Positions 18,125 through 27,694 of a DNA stretch of 64,000 bases are shown here, piece by piece. Both the position numbers and the translations under genes were made by a program. A model generated the notes under the pieces. The model was not told the DNA's origin. It worked only from the letters and a program-made list of their open reading frames with translations, and did not search any database. The first letter of the stretch is position 1; each line of letters opens with the position of its first letter. Source of the stretch: Pseudomonas yangonensis (GTDB lineage: Bacteria > Pseudomonadota > Gammaproteobacteria > Pseudomonadales > Pseudomonadaceae); NCBI RefSeq assembly GCF_009932725.1, contig NZ_BLJU01000002.1:124001-188000 (forward strand), in the 5' to 3' direction.

Positions 18125-19006
18125 TCAGTTGATCTCCAGCCCCAGTGCCTGCAAGGCCTGCCGGTAGCTGTTGCCGGCCATGCGCAGGCCGTTGTTATGG
18201 TTGGCGCCGTCGATCAGCAGCAGCTGCTTGGGTTCGCTGGCCGCCTCGAACAGTGCTTCGCTGAAGCGTGAGGGCACATAGCGGTCGTCACGCCCATGAG
18301 CGATCAATACCGGAATCCCGACCTCGCCGATCTTGCTCAGCGAATCGAACTCCTGCGACAACAGCCAGCGTACCGGCAGCGAGGTGTTGGTCACCGCCGC
18401 GGCCACATCGCCCAGATTGGTGAAGCTGGATTCGACGATCAGGCCTGCTGCCTGTGCTCGATCTTCGTCAGCCAGTTCGTGCGCCAGGTTGACCGCCACC
18501 GCGCCGCCGAGCGAATGACCGTAGATGAAGCGTTTGTCGGCTTCGGGCTGCAGACGAGCCAGATGCTCCCAGGCAATCAGCGCATCCTGATAGACGCTGC
18601 GCTCGGAGGGCAGGGTCCCACGGCTCTGGCCAAAGCCGCGGTAGTCCACCGCCAGGACCGAAAAGCCCATGGCGTGCAACTGTTCGATGCGAAACAGCTG
18701 GCCGGTCAGATTCCAGCGTGAACCATGCAGATAGAGCAGTGCCGGGGCGTCCTGGCGTGCCGCCGGCCACCACCAGGCATGCAGGCTTTCATCGGCGCTC
18801 AGCTCCGGCGATTGCAGTTGCACGTCCTCGATGCCGGTGGGCAGGCCACTGAACCAGCGGGCGGTGCCGGGCTCGATGCGGAACACCAGTTCGCGCTCGG
18901 TCTGCTCCAGCTTGGCGCAGCCGATCGGCAGCAATACCGCCAGGCATACCAGGAACAGCAGGCTCAGGCGACGACGGCGTAGCAGGGCGAACCAGGAGGA
19001 GCGCAT
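18125..19006 (-). CDS. Alpha/beta hydrolase lipoprotein
   Basis: The 293-residue protein has a lipoprotein signal peptide (LLFLVCLAVLLPIGC, lipidated Cys about residue 30). An alpha/beta hydrolase domain follows: LLYLHGSRWN oxyanion strand, the elbow GHSLGGA with the nucleophilic serine, an acid in HGRDDRYVP and a histidine in GANHNN. It resembles the BEM46/ABHD13-like serine hydrolases. Membrane attachment puts the enzyme in the periplasm; the substrate is unknown. It is the last gene of the minus-strand stretch that begins at 22200, but a 95-bp gap separates it from the PBP-like gene's stop, so co-transcription is uncertain. Confidence 0.87.
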   Translation of the reverse strand: MRSSWFALLRRRRLSLLFLVCLAVLLPIGCAKLEQTERELVFRIEPGTARWFSGLPTGIEDVQLQSPELSADESLHAWWWPAARQDAPALLYLHGSRWNLTGQLFRIEQLHAMGFSVLAVDYRGFGQSRGTLPSERSVYQDALIAWEHLARLQPEADKRFIYGHSLGGAVAVNLAHELADEDRAQAAGLIVESSFTNLGDVAAAVTNTSLPVRWLLSQEFDSLSKIGEVGIPVLIAHGRDDRYVPSRFSEALFEAASEPKQLLLIDGANHNNGLRMAGNSYRQALQALGLEIN

Positions 19007-19101
19007 CGGCAGTACTCATGAACGACAATTAATGATGCTGCCATGGACTGCATATCCGATGCAGGGTTTCCCCAGGCGCTGGCCGCTGTGGTTACCGGGT
19101 A

Positions 19102-22100
19102 TTACCGCCTGCTGATCTGCACCGGACTGAGCGCTGTATCGCAGAGCGTGGCGCTACCCGGTTCGAGATAGGGCGCCAGTATCGGCGCCATGCCCTTGAG
19201 CACCTGTACCGGCAATGCCGAGGTGAAGGTGAAACGCTCGGCATCACGCCCCGGCACGAATGCGGTGAGGGTGCCGTAGTGCCGCGGGCCGAGGAAGAAT
19301 ACGAATGTGGCCGTGCGGTTCATCGCCCTGGAGCTGATCACCCGCCCCCCCGCGCCCACGCTTTCGATGCGGTTGTCACCGGTACCGGTCTTGCCGCCGA
19401 GCGTCAGGCTTTGGCCGTCCTGCAGCTGGAAGGTACCTTGCAGGCGCCGGGCGGTGCCGCCTTCGACGACCTGGGAAAGGGCATTGCGCAGCGCCGCGGC
19501 GACCTCGGACTGCATCACCCGTTTGCCCCCATGAATATCGCGCTCGACCCGTGTTTCGTAAGGCGTGCCGGCGGCGAAATGCAGTTCGTCGATGCGCAGT
19601 ACCGGCTGCCGGATGCCGTCGTTCTGGATGATGCCCATCAGTTCGGCCAGCGCTGCCGGCCGGTCACCGGAGCTGCCCAGCGCGGTAGCCAATGAGGGAA
19701 CCAGATGCTGGAAGGGATAGCCGAGGTTCTTCCAGCGGCGGTGGATGTCGGAGAAGGCCTCGACCTCCAGCATGATGCGGATGCGGCTGTCACGAGCGCT
19801 CTTGTGTCGGCTACGGAACAGCCAGCCGTAGACTTCCTGGCGTTCGTCGATGCTGGCGGCCACGGCGTCGCTGAAACTCGCCTGCGGGTTGTCGATCAGG
19901 TAACCCAGCAGCCACAGCTCCAGCGGATGCACGCGTGCGATATAGCCCTGATCCGGCAGGCTGTAGGCGCCGGGGCCGTAATTCTTGTACAGGCGGGCGA
20001 TCCGCTTGTCGGTGAGCTTTTCCTGCGGCAGTTGCGCCCGCAGGAACGCGGCGAAGGTGGCCTCGTCGGCCTGCGGCAGCAGGTAGCGGTGCACGGCGCC
20101 CAGGCGTACCGGCGTCTGACGCAGGCCGCTGATGAAGGTCTCCAGACGCTGCTGCTCTGCCTGACCCTGATACTTGCGCCAGAAACGCAGCAGGAAGGTG
20201 CGCCCCTCGCGGTCAGCGAAGCGCTGCAGGTACTCCTGGCGGCGCGGGTCCTTGTCGTCCTTGAGCAGTTCGGCGCTGCTTTGGTAGGTGCTGTAGCGCA
20301 CCAGGTCGCGCATCAGGCGGACGAAGGGCAGATTGATCGATTCGCGCAACGACTCGCGCAGGGTCGGGTTGCGGCCGTTGTCCTCGCGACGGAAGTTGCC
20401 GAAGGTGTGCAATCCGCCGCCGGTGAAGAAACGCTCATTCGGGCTGGCGGAGTAGCGCCGCTCCAGTGCGTCTTCCAGCATGCTGGCCAGGTCGGCTTCG
20501 GGGTTGGCTTGCAGGTAGCCCACGGCCCAGCGGCTGAGGTAGTCCTGCTCGGCGATGTCCACCTGGCGCAGCTCGGCCGGGCTTTTGCCGGCATGGCGCT
20601 GATGCAACTCGGCGATGATTTCCAGATAGGTGGCCAGCACCCGCAGTTTGGCGGTGGAACCGAGCTCCAGCTTGCTGCCCTCGTTGATGTCGAAAGGCTG
20701 GTCGGTGCTGTCGGTCTGTACGCGCACCCGGCTGCCGGTCGGGGTGCGCTCGAACAGGGTGAAGCTGTAGCGCACCTCCGCGGTTTTCTCGGGCGATAGC
20801 AGGCGCTCGCCGAACAGACCGATCTTGCCGGCGAAGTCCGGATCGGCCAGGTTCTGCAGATAAGTGCTGGTCTGTTGCTGCAGGTCGCGCTGCAGCGTGC
20901 TGCGTGCGGAGAGGTCGAGACGATCCAGGTCGTAAAGTGGCATGCCCAGCAGATTGGACAGGCGTGAGCGTGCCACGCTGATGCCTTTGTCGCTCTCCAC
21001 CGCGCGCAGGTTGGGTTCCTGCTGCCAGTCGCGGTATTGCAGTTTCTGCGCGAGAGCCGCATCGCGCAGGTCGGCATCGATCAGGCCTCCGCTGGCGAGC
21101 AGGCGGATATGGCTTTCGGTCAGGGCCTCCATGTCGTGCCGCCCTTGCGCGAGGTAATAGGAGGGACGGCGCTGGGCGATCATCAATGACAACATCTGTC
21201 GCAGTGCCAGGCCGCGCTCGGCGAGGCTGGCATCCGGCGAACGGCGTGGATCGAGCAGGGCATTGCTGCGCTCGAAGTCCGCGCCATACCAGATGCGCAG
21301 ACCGTCGGCCAGACCGTGAACCTCGCCATGGCCGGGTGCGGCGGACAGCGGCACGCTGTTGAGGTAGTCGCGCACGATGCGCTGGCGTGCTTCTAGCGTC
21401 TGTGGCCCTTGCTGGTAGGCGCGGACACTGGCGGAGATCATCTGCCGCAGCTTTTCTCCGGCAGACAGGGTCAGCCCGTCAGGAGAGTGGCGGTATTTCT
21501 CCAGCTGAGTAGCGAGGGTGCTGCCGCCAGCGGACTGATCCTGCACGTCGAGCATCTTGCCAAGTTGCGACAGCGCTGCCATGGCGAAGCGTGGCCAGTC
21601 CACGGCCGGGTTGGCCAAAGGTTGCGACGGGTCGAGCAGATGCCGGTTCTCGATGAACAGCAGGCTGTTGACCACCAGTGGCGGGATGCTGGCAAAGTCG
21701 GCGTAGCCTTGCTGAGGGTAGCGAAACTCGTAGAAGGGTGTTCCACGGCAGTCGCTGATGCTCAGACCGCTCTGGCTCTTCTCGGTAAAGGGTGGAAACA
21801 GCCCGCGGCGGCTGTAGGCCATCAGCTCGTCGGAGAAGCGCGACTGCTCGGTAATCTGGTAATCGCGTTGCTGCAGGCGCTCCAGCATCAGCGGCAGGTA
21901 GGCGTAGCCCTGGCGCTTGTCGAAGGGCCCGTCGGTCGGGTAGATGATTCGTTCGCTGGGGCCGGGTTCGACCTGGTAGGTGAGGCTCGCGGCATAGCGG
22001 CTCAGTTCGCGCGACTGAAAATGTGCGCTGCGCGATTCGAACACCGCCAGCGCGGTGGCAGCCAGTACCAGCGATACCAGCAGCAGATACAGGGTAAGGC

Positions 22101-22200
22101 GCCAGTGACGGCCTGCCGAAGCCGGCTTTCGCTGAGCCCTGGCATCGACCGAGGCGGCCAGCTCACGCTGCTGCGTATTCACTTGCCATGATGCGCCCAT
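19102..22200 (-). CDS. Large class-A-PBP-like protein (GT51 plus transpeptidase domains)
   Basis: The 1032-residue protein has one N-terminal transmembrane anchor (about 33-53). A glycosyltransferase-51 region (about 165-310) contains ENRHLLD with Glu184, GGSTLATQLEK at 225-235 and RIVRDYLNSVPLS. The transpeptidase region has SxxK (Ser515-Lys518, STAK), SxN (Ser621-Asn623) and KTG (937-939), all intact. At the position of the second catalytic Glu of GT51 (KxxE in motif 3) the sequence reads KLRQ, with Gln253 apparently replacing Glu. Motif 1 also has EN instead of ED. The glycosyltransferase may thus be weak or inactive while the transpeptidase stays functional. It is not mrcA or mrcB. Confidence 0.87.
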   Translation of the reverse strand: MGASWQVNTQQRELAASVDARAQRKPASAGRHWRLTLYLLLVSLVLAATALAVFESRSAHFQSRELSRYAASLTYQVEPGPSERIIYPTDGPFDKRQGYAYLPLMLERLQQRDYQITEQSRFSDELMAYSRRGLFPPFTEKSQSGLSISDCRGTPFYEFRYPQQGYADFASIPPLVVNSLLFIENRHLLDPSQPLANPAVDWPRFAMAALSQLGKMLDVQDQSAGGSTLATQLEKYRHSPDGLTLSAGEKLRQMISASVRAYQQGPQTLEARQRIVRDYLNSVPLSAAPGHGEVHGLADGLRIWYGADFERSNALLDPRRSPDASLAERGLALRQMLSLMIAQRRPSYYLAQGRHDMEALTESHIRLLASGGLIDADLRDAALAQKLQYRDWQQEPNLRAVESDKGISVARSRLSNLLGMPLYDLDRLDLSARSTLQRDLQQQTSTYLQNLADPDFAGKIGLFGERLLSPEKTAEVRYSFTLFERTPTGSRVRVQTDSTDQPFDINEGSKLELGSTAKLRVLATYLEIIAELHQRHAGKSPAELRQVDIAEQDYLSRWAVGYLQANPEADLASMLEDALERRYSASPNERFFTGGGLHTFGNFRREDNGRNPTLRESLRESINLPFVRLMRDLVRYSTYQSSAELLKDDKDPRRQEYLQRFADREGRTFLLRFWRKYQGQAEQQRLETFISGLRQTPVRLGAVHRYLLPQADEATFAAFLRAQLPQEKLTDKRIARLYKNYGPGAYSLPDQGYIARVHPLELWLLGYLIDNPQASFSDAVAASIDERQEVYGWLFRSRHKSARDSRIRIMLEVEAFSDIHRRWKNLGYPFQHLVPSLATALGSSGDRPAALAELMGIIQNDGIRQPVLRIDELHFAAGTPYETRVERDIHGGKRVMQSEVAAALRNALSQVVEGGTARRLQGTFQLQDGQSLTLGGKTGTGDNRIESVGAGGRVISSRAMNRTATFVFFLGPRHYGTLTAFVPGRDAERFTFTSALPVQVLKGMAPILAPYLEPGSATLCDTALSPVQISRR

Positions 22201-22421
22201 AAATCACCGGCCTGGTCTGTCAGCATCATATAAGCCGCGAGATTGCCTCTTGCCGGATGCTGACCCTCGGTCGGCCGGGCTGCGGTCGTCTCGTCTGTCT
22301 CATTACCAGCTTAGACGCTGGCGCGGTGTCTGGCTGGCGGTTTTTGCGGGTTGTACCGGGTTTACCTCGATTGAGGTCAGGCCTGCTAGACTCGCGGGAT
22401 GCATCGATACAGGTGATCAGC

Positions 22422-23102
22422 ATGCAGCGCGACCATCGTGAACAGCTTCAGCAAAGCTGGCAGGCCAACGCCGACGCCTGGGCTGCCGCTGTGCGCGAAC
22501 AGCGCATCGAAAGCCGGCGGTTGGTCACCGATGCCGCCATCCTTCAGGCCGTACTGGCGCTGCAACCCAAGCGCGTGCTGGATATCGGTTGTGGTGAGGG
22601 CTGGCTGTGCCGTGGTCTGGCCGAACATGGCATAGAGCCGGTCGGGGTGGATGCCTCCGCACCCCTGATCGAAGCGGCTCGAGCAGCGTGCGATGGGCGT
22701 AGCCAGTATCGCGTCTGTGGCTATGCCGAGCTGGAAGAGCACGCCGAGCAACTTGGGCGTTTCGAGGTGCTGGTGTGCAATTTCGCGCTACTCGAAGAGC
22801 CGCTGCAGCCGGTTTTGCGTAGCTTGCACACCTTGCTGGCGCCTGGTGGCAGTCTGCTGATCCAGACCCTCCACCCCTGGCGCGCCAGCCACGGCGAGCC
22901 CTATCAGGACGGTTGGCGGGTCGAGGATTTCGTCGGTTTCGGCGAGGGCTTTCAGGCGCCGATGCCGTGGTTCTTCCGTACCCTGCAATCCTGGCTCACG
23001 CTGATAGGTGAAACCGGCTGGCGGCTCGAATGGCTGCAGGAACCGCTGCATCCCGAGAGCGTTCAACCGGTTTCCCTTCTACTGCTGCTCAAACCGGTCT
23101 GA
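22422..23102 (+). CDS. Class I SAM-dependent methyltransferase
   Basis: This 226-residue protein has the SAM motif VLDIGCGEGWLCRGLAEHG near residues 47-65, an acidic post-motif (VGVDAS) and a motif-III-like LLAPGGSLLIQTLHPW. The arrangement resembles small-molecule methyltransferases of the UbiG/Methyltransf_11 type; the substrate is unknown. The start follows AGGTGATC at 22422. It is followed after 2 bp by a VOC protein and then an aldo-keto reductase, forming a three-gene operon divergent from the PBP-like gene. Confidence 0.88.
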   Translation: MQRDHREQLQQSWQANADAWAAAVREQRIESRRLVTDAAILQAVLALQPKRVLDIGCGEGWLCRGLAEHGIEPVGVDASAPLIEAARAACDGRSQYRVCGYAELEEHAEQLGRFEVLVCNFALLEEPLQPVLRSLHTLLAPGGSLLIQTLHPWRASHGEPYQDGWRVEDFVGFGEGFQAPMPWFFRTLQSWLTLIGETGWRLEWLQEPLHPESVQPVSLLLLLKPV

Positions 23103-23104
23103 CC

Positions 23105-23539
23105 ATGCAGCTGCTGCTCAACCTCGACGTTCCCGATCTTCCGGCTGCGGTGACCTTTTATCAGCAGGCATTTGGGCTGACAGTCGGGCGTGAGCTGTTC
23201 GACGGTACGGTCGTCGAGATGCTCGGTGCAGCCGTACCGCTCTATCTGCTGCACAAAGCAGCCGCCACCCGTCCTTGTCCACAGGCAGACCTGCAGCGTC
23301 ACTACGGCCGGCACTGGATGCCGCTGCACCTGGACCTGGTGGTCGCTGATCTGGATCTGGCGCTGGCTCGGGCGCTCGGTGCGGGGGCGCAGCAGGAAGG
23401 TGAAATCCGTGAATATGACTGGGGGCGCCTGGTCACGCTGAGTGATCCCTTTGGCCACGGGCTGTGTCTGGTGCAGTGGCGTGGCGAGGGATATGACCTG
23501 GTCGCAACCCATGGGAGAGCTATCGATGCGCAGAATTGA
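23105..23539 (+). CDS. VOC/glyoxalase-superfamily protein
   Basis: This 144-residue protein has the betaalphabetabetabeta pattern of the vicinal-oxygen-chelate fold. The N-terminal LLNLDVPDLPAAVTFYQQAFGL and C-terminal LSDPFGHGLCLVQW are typical. Candidate metal ligands are His in PLHLDLVV and the late acidic/His residues. Function could be dioxygenase, glyoxalase-like or antibiotic-binding; nothing here decides. It overlaps the following aldo-keto reductase by 14 bp, so the two are translationally coupled. Confidence 0.85.
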   Translation: MQLLLNLDVPDLPAAVTFYQQAFGLTVGRELFDGTVVEMLGAAVPLYLLHKAAATRPCPQADLQRHYGRHWMPLHLDLVVADLDLALARALGAGAQQEGEIREYDWGRLVTLSDPFGHGLCLVQWRGEGYDLVATHGRAIDAQN

Positions 23540-24347
23540 ATTGGCCGGTAGAGAGGTACCGGTGATCGGCCAGGGAACCTGGCGCATGGGCGAGGACGGT
23601 CGCCAGCGCTCACGAGAGGTCGCGGCGCTACGTGAGGGCCTGGACCTGGGGCTGAGCCTGATCGACACCGCCGAGATGTATGGTGAGGGCGGGGCAGAGC
23701 AGGTGGTGGGCGAGGCCATCGCCGGGCGCCGGGACGAGGTGTTTCTGGTCAGCAAGGTGTATCCGCACAACGCCAGTCTGGACGGGGTCCAGGCGGCCTG
23801 TGAGCGCAGCCTCAAGCGCATGGGTTGCGAGCGTATCGACCTGTACCTGTTGCACTGGCGCGGCCGCTACCCGCTGGCGGAGACCGTCGAAGGCTTCGAG
23901 CGACTGCGCGAGCAAGGCAAGATCGCCGCCTGGGGCGTCTCCAACTTCGATCTGGACGATCTGCTGGAACTGGACCAGCCGGCATGCCAGACCAATCAGG
24001 TGCTGTACAACCTGGAGGCACGAGGCATCGAGTATGACCTGCTACCCTGGCAGCAGCGCGCCGGCATGCCGCTGATGGCCTACTGCCCACTGAGCCAGGC
24101 GGGGGCCTTGCTGCATGAGCCGGCGCTGCGGCAGGTGGCTGAGCGGCATGGGGCTACGCCAGCGCAGATCGCGCTGGCCTGGACGCTCAGGCAGGACGGC
24201 GTGATTGCCATTCCCAAAGCCGTAAGCAGTACGCATTTGCGCGACAACGCTGCAGCGGCTGCCATCGCGTTGAATGTGGATGATCTGGCCCTGCTGGATG
24301 AGGCCTTTGCGCCGCCACGTGGCAAGCGACCGCTGGAGATGGTCTGA
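23526..24347 (+). CDS. Aldo/keto reductase
   Basis: This 273-residue AKR-superfamily protein has the catalytic tetrad visible as Asp and Tyr in IDTAEMYGEG, Lys in FLVSKVYP and His in YLLHWRG. The C-terminal NADPH-binding block IAIPKAVSSTHLRDN is intact. Similar bacterial enzymes act on 2,5-diketo-D-gluconate or methylglyoxal-type carbonyls; the substrate here is not known. The start at 23526 lies inside the preceding VOC gene. Next to a VOC and a methyltransferase, a detoxification role for reactive carbonyls is possible but speculative. Confidence 0.9.
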   Translation: MRRIELAGREVPVIGQGTWRMGEDGRQRSREVAALREGLDLGLSLIDTAEMYGEGGAEQVVGEAIAGRRDEVFLVSKVYPHNASLDGVQAACERSLKRMGCERIDLYLLHWRGRYPLAETVEGFERLREQGKIAAWGVSNFDLDDLLELDQPACQTNQVLYNLEARGIEYDLLPWQQRAGMPLMAYCPLSQAGALLHEPALRQVAERHGATPAQIALAWTLRQDGVIAIPKAVSSTHLRDNAAAAAIALNVDDLALLDEAFAPPRGKRPLEMV

Positions 24348-24392
24348 AAGGGCGTGACTGACCGCGTACAGTGACAGGGTCGTGGTGCTTAA

Positions 24393-25349
24393 TCAGTTGG
24401 CCGGATCGGCGGCCAGGCGTCCGGCGTCCTTGAGCAGCGCCTTGAGAAAGGCGTCCTGCAATTCGGGATCGTTGCGCGTCAACTCGATCAGGCTCTGCTC
24501 CAACTCGCTGGCTTCCTCTTCCAGGCCGAGGTCGGACAGGCGCTTGACCCGGTGCACCCACTGCGCCACGTCGTCCCCTTCGAGGTCGTCGAAGATCAGG
24601 TCATGCGCCTCACGCAGCTTGCCGCGAAGGGTGTGGCTGACCATCAGAGTCGTTTCGGCGCGGGCAACGTCATCGCCAAGGCGATCCTCCACGCTCAGCT
24701 GCAGCATGTTCAGACGAGTGATGTCCTGCTCGGTGAAAGGGCTGTCCAGCAGATTGAGGCGCAGGACCCCGGTGCTGTCGGTGAGCATCTCGAACTGCTG
24801 ATCGCCCGCCCTGACCTGAACCGGGCGTTCGGCCCAGGGCAGGTTGGTATATTCCATGCGGCGATCGCGCTGTACCTCGTCGATGCTGGCCAGATTCTGC
24901 TCGGCACGACCATTGGACTCGACGTTCATGAACGGGTTGAGGCCGGCCATGCCGTAGCTGATCCAGTCGCGGGTCGTGGTTTCCGGCAAGCTGCCGAGCA
25001 GCACGACGTTGAGGATGTTGGCGCCGACACCGGCTACTACCGCGACCGCCCCCATCGGCACTTCATAGATCTCGCGCCAGGCCTGATAGGGGGTATAGCG
25101 GTCGTAACGGCGAGTCACCTCGAACGCTGTGACTTCGAAGCTCTTCTGGTCATGCACACGCACCCGGCGTTGTGGCAGCTCCAACACCTTGGGTTCGCCG
25201 GCATCGATCTGCAGCTGGTGATCCAGCAGTTTGCGTTCGACGCGCTCCTCATGCTCGCTACGTTGCGGCAGCTGGTTGGCGCAGCCGCTGAGGAAGAGGG
25301 CGCCGCACAGGGCGGCGCCGATGAGGCGAAGGTTGCTGCTCGTGTACAT
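24393..25349 (-). CDS. Conserved Pseudomonas lipoprotein of unknown function
   Basis: This 318-residue protein has a lipobox near residue 23 (GALFLSGC). The mature part is acidic, with a hydrophobic stretch (PMGAVAVVAGVGANILNVVLLG, about 96-118) and a helical acidic C-terminal third (LEEEASELEQSLIELTRNDPEL). I recognise no catalytic motif. It starts 20 bp after the proS stop on the same strand, a linkage also seen in P. aeruginosa, so it is probably co-transcribed with proS. Confidence 0.82.
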   Translation of the reverse strand: MYTSSNLRLIGAALCGALFLSGCANQLPQRSEHEERVERKLLDHQLQIDAGEPKVLELPQRRVRVHDQKSFEVTAFEVTRRYDRYTPYQAWREIYEVPMGAVAVVAGVGANILNVVLLGSLPETTTRDWISYGMAGLNPFMNVESNGRAEQNLASIDEVQRDRRMEYTNLPWAERPVQVRAGDQQFEMLTDSTGVLRLNLLDSPFTEQDITRLNMLQLSVEDRLGDDVARAETTLMVSHTLRGKLREAHDLIFDDLEGDDVAQWVHRVKRLSDLGLEEEASELEQSLIELTRNDPELQDAFLKALLKDAGRLAADPAN

Positions 25350-25369
25350 GATGTCTCGGTAGGGCGTGA

Positions 25370-27085
25370 TCAGCGTTTGATGCGGGCTTGCAGGAACGAC
25401 AGAATCTCGGTCAGCGGTACGGCTTGCGCTTCGGTTTCTGCGCGGCTCTTGTACTCGAGATTGCCCTCGGCCAGGCCACGGTCACTGACCACGACGCGGT
25501 GCGGGATACCGATCAGCTCCATGTCGGCGAACTTGATGCCGGGGCTGGTCTTCTTGTCGCGGTCATCCAGCAGCACTTCGAAGCCTGCCGCGGTGAGTTC
25601 GGCGTACAGCTTGTCGGTGGCCTCGCGGACCTGCTCGGTTTCATAGCGCAGCGGCACGAGAGCAATGTGGAACGGGGCCAGGGCATCGTTCCAGCGAATG
25701 CCACGTTCGTCGAAGTTCTGCTCGATGGCCGCGGCAACCACACGGGAAACACCGATGCCGTAACAGCCCATGGTCAGGGTTACCGGCTTGCCGCTTTCGC
25801 CCAGTACCTGGCAATTCAGCGCTTCGCTGTACTTGGTGCCGAGCTGGAAGATATGACCGACTTCGATACCGCGCTTGATCACCAGAGTGCCCTGACCATC
25901 CGGGCTCGGGTCGCCTTCGACGACATTGCGCAGATCAGCCACGGTCGGAACCGGCAGGTCGCGCTCCCAGTTGACGCCGAAGTAGTGCTTGTCGTCGATG
26001 TTGGCACCGATGACGAAGTCGCTCATCAGCTCTACGGAGCGGTCGATAATGACCGGCAACGGCAGATTCAGCGGGCCGAGAGAGCCAGCGCCGGCACCGA
26101 TGGCTGCACGTAGCTCGGCGTCGGTAGCCATGGTCAGCGGGTTGGCGACCTGCTCCAGATTGGCGGCCTTGATCTCGTTGAGCTCATGGTCGCCACGCAC
26201 CACCAGCGCGATCAGCTTGCCTTCCTCGGCTGCGTGAACGATCAGGGTCTTGATGGTCTTCTCGATCGGCAGGTTGAAGCCTTCGACCAGAGCCGCGATG
26301 GTTTTCGCATCAGGCGTATCGACCAGGCGCAGCTCTTCGGTCGGCGCCGGACGGCTCTTCTCGCGCGGCAGGGCTTCGGCCTTCTCGATGTTGGCGGCGT
26401 AATCAGAGGTGTCGCTGAAGGCGATATCGTCTTCGCCGGAGTCGGCCAGCACGTGGAATTCATGCGAGCCGGTACCGCCGATGGAGCCGGTATCGGCCTG
26501 CACCGGACGAAAATTCAGGCCCAGGCGGGTGAACACGTTGCAGTATGCCTGATGCATGCGGTCGTAGGTTTCCTGCAGGGAAGCCTGGTCGGCATGGAAG
26601 GAATAGGCATCCTTCATGATGAACTCGCGGCCACGCATCAGGCCGAAGCGCGGACGGATCTCATCACGGAACTTGGTCTGGATCTGGTAGAAGTTGATCG
26701 GCAGCTGCTTGTAGCTGTTCAGCTCGTTGCGGGCCAGGTCGGTGATGACCTCCTCATGGGTCGGGCCGACACAGAACTCGCGGTCATGGCGATCTTTGAT
26801 GCGCAGCAGTTCGGGGCCGTACTGCACCCAGCGTCCGGACTCCTGCCACAGCTCGGCCGGCTGGATGGCCGGCATCAGCACTTCCAGAGCACCAGCGGCA
26901 TTCATTTCCTCGCGCACCACATTCTCGACCTTGCGCAGCACACGCAGGCCCATCGGCAGCCAGGTATACAGGCCGGAGGCCAGCTTGCGGATCATGCCGG
27001 CACGCAGCATCAGCTGGTGGCTGATCACCACGGCATCGGAAGGGGTTTCTTTCAGGGTCGAGAGCAGGAACTGACTGGTACGCAT
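25370..27085 (-). CDS. proS: Prolyl-tRNA synthetase (bacterial type with editing insertion)
   Basis: This 571-residue class II aminoacyl-tRNA synthetase charges tRNA-Pro. The N-terminus [17 protein letters not shown], motif 2 region [26 protein letters not shown] and motif 3 near [13 protein letters not shown] are visible. A long insertion between motifs 2 and 3 (about 220-400) is the INS editing domain that clears mischarged Ala-tRNA-Pro. The C-terminal anticodon-binding domain holds [24 protein letters not shown]. Length is as expected for proteobacterial ProS. Confidence 0.98.
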   Translation of the reverse strand: MRTSQFLLSTLKETPSDAVVISHQLMLRAGMIRKLASGLYTWLPMGLRVLRKVENVVREEMNAAGALEVLMPAIQPAELWQESGRWVQYGPELLRIKDRHDREFCVGPTHEEVITDLARNELNSYKQLPINFYQIQTKFRDEIRPRFGLMRGREFIMKDAYSFHADQASLQETYDRMHQAYCNVFTRLGLNFRPVQADTGSIGGTGSHEFHVLADSGEDDIAFSDTSDYAANIEKAEALPREKSRPAPTEELRLVDTPDAKTIAALVEGFNLPIEKTIKTLIVHAAEEGKLIALVVRGDHELNEIKAANLEQVANPLTMATDAELRAAIGAGAGSLGPLNLPLPVIIDRSVELMSDFVIGANIDDKHYFGVNWERDLPVPTVADLRNVVEGDPSPDGQGTLVIKRGIEVGHIFQLGTKYSEALNCQVLGESGKPVTLTMGCYGIGVSRVVAAAIEQNFDERGIRWNDALAPFHIALVPLRYETEQVREATDKLYAELTAAGFEVLLDDRDKKTSPGIKFADMELIGIPHRVVVSDRGLAEGNLEYKSRAETEAQAVPLTEILSFLQARIKR

Positions 27086-27207
27086 GTTTGGCCGTTCTGT
27101 CGGTTGCTAGGGCTTGGAGTAGGCCGGCATTGTACGGTGCCTATACAGTGGCGTACAGGACGGGCGCAGGGCTACGAGTGCTGCTGCGTTCACCAGGAGG
27201 AATAATA

Positions 27208-27621
27208 GTGGGGCTGACTGCACTTGAGGTTCAAACCCTGATTCGGGATGGGCTGCCGATGGCCGAAGATATCGACCTGCGAATAGACCGTCTGGATGAG
27301 CAGGGCGTGCTGGCGCGCGTGCCCTTTCATGCCAAATTGGTGCGTCCCGGCGGCACGCTGTCCGGCCCTACCATCATGGCTCTGGGGGACGCGGCGATGT
27401 ATGCGGTGGTGCTCGGGCGTCTCGGTCGAGTGGAGATGGCGGTGACGTCCAATCTCAATATCAACTTTCTGATCAAACCCAAGCCGGTCGACTTGCTGGC
27501 CGAGGCGCGCATATTGCGCTTGAGTCGACGTCAGGCGGTCTGCGAAGTTTCGTTGTATTCGGCGGGTAATGAGGATGAGTTGGTTGCGCATGTGACGGGG
27601 ACGTATGCGCTGCCTCTTTAA
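27208..27621 (+). CDS. PaaI-type hotdog-fold thioesterase
   Basis: The 137-residue protein starts at a GTG at 27208, chosen because AGGAGG lies 7 bases upstream; longer in-frame starts would overlap the proS promoter region. The core LVRPGGTLSGPTIMALGDAAMYAVVLG contains the hotdog helix with the catalytic Asp, and TSNLNINFLIKPKP is the family's second strand. Acyl-CoA substrate unknown. It lies divergently between proS and oprD, as does the equivalent P. aeruginosa gene. Confidence 0.85.
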   Translation: MGLTALEVQTLIRDGLPMAEDIDLRIDRLDEQGVLARVPFHAKLVRPGGTLSGPTIMALGDAAMYAVVLGRLGRVEMAVTSNLNINFLIKPKPVDLLAEARILRLSRRQAVCEVSLYSAGNEDELVAHVTGTYALPL

Positions 27622-27639
27622 ATCGCCCGCGCAGAAATA

Positions 27640-27671
27640 AAGAAACCCGGCCGAGGCCGGGTTTCTTTTTT
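27640..27671. terminator. Bidirectional terminator between the thioesterase and oprD
   Basis: AAGAAACCCGGC pairs with GCCGGGTTTCTT around a 4-nt loop, flanked by T on one side and A on the other. It can therefore serve both converging genes. Confidence 0.93.
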
Positions 27672-27694
27672 ACCGCTATCGAGTAGCGCTGAGG

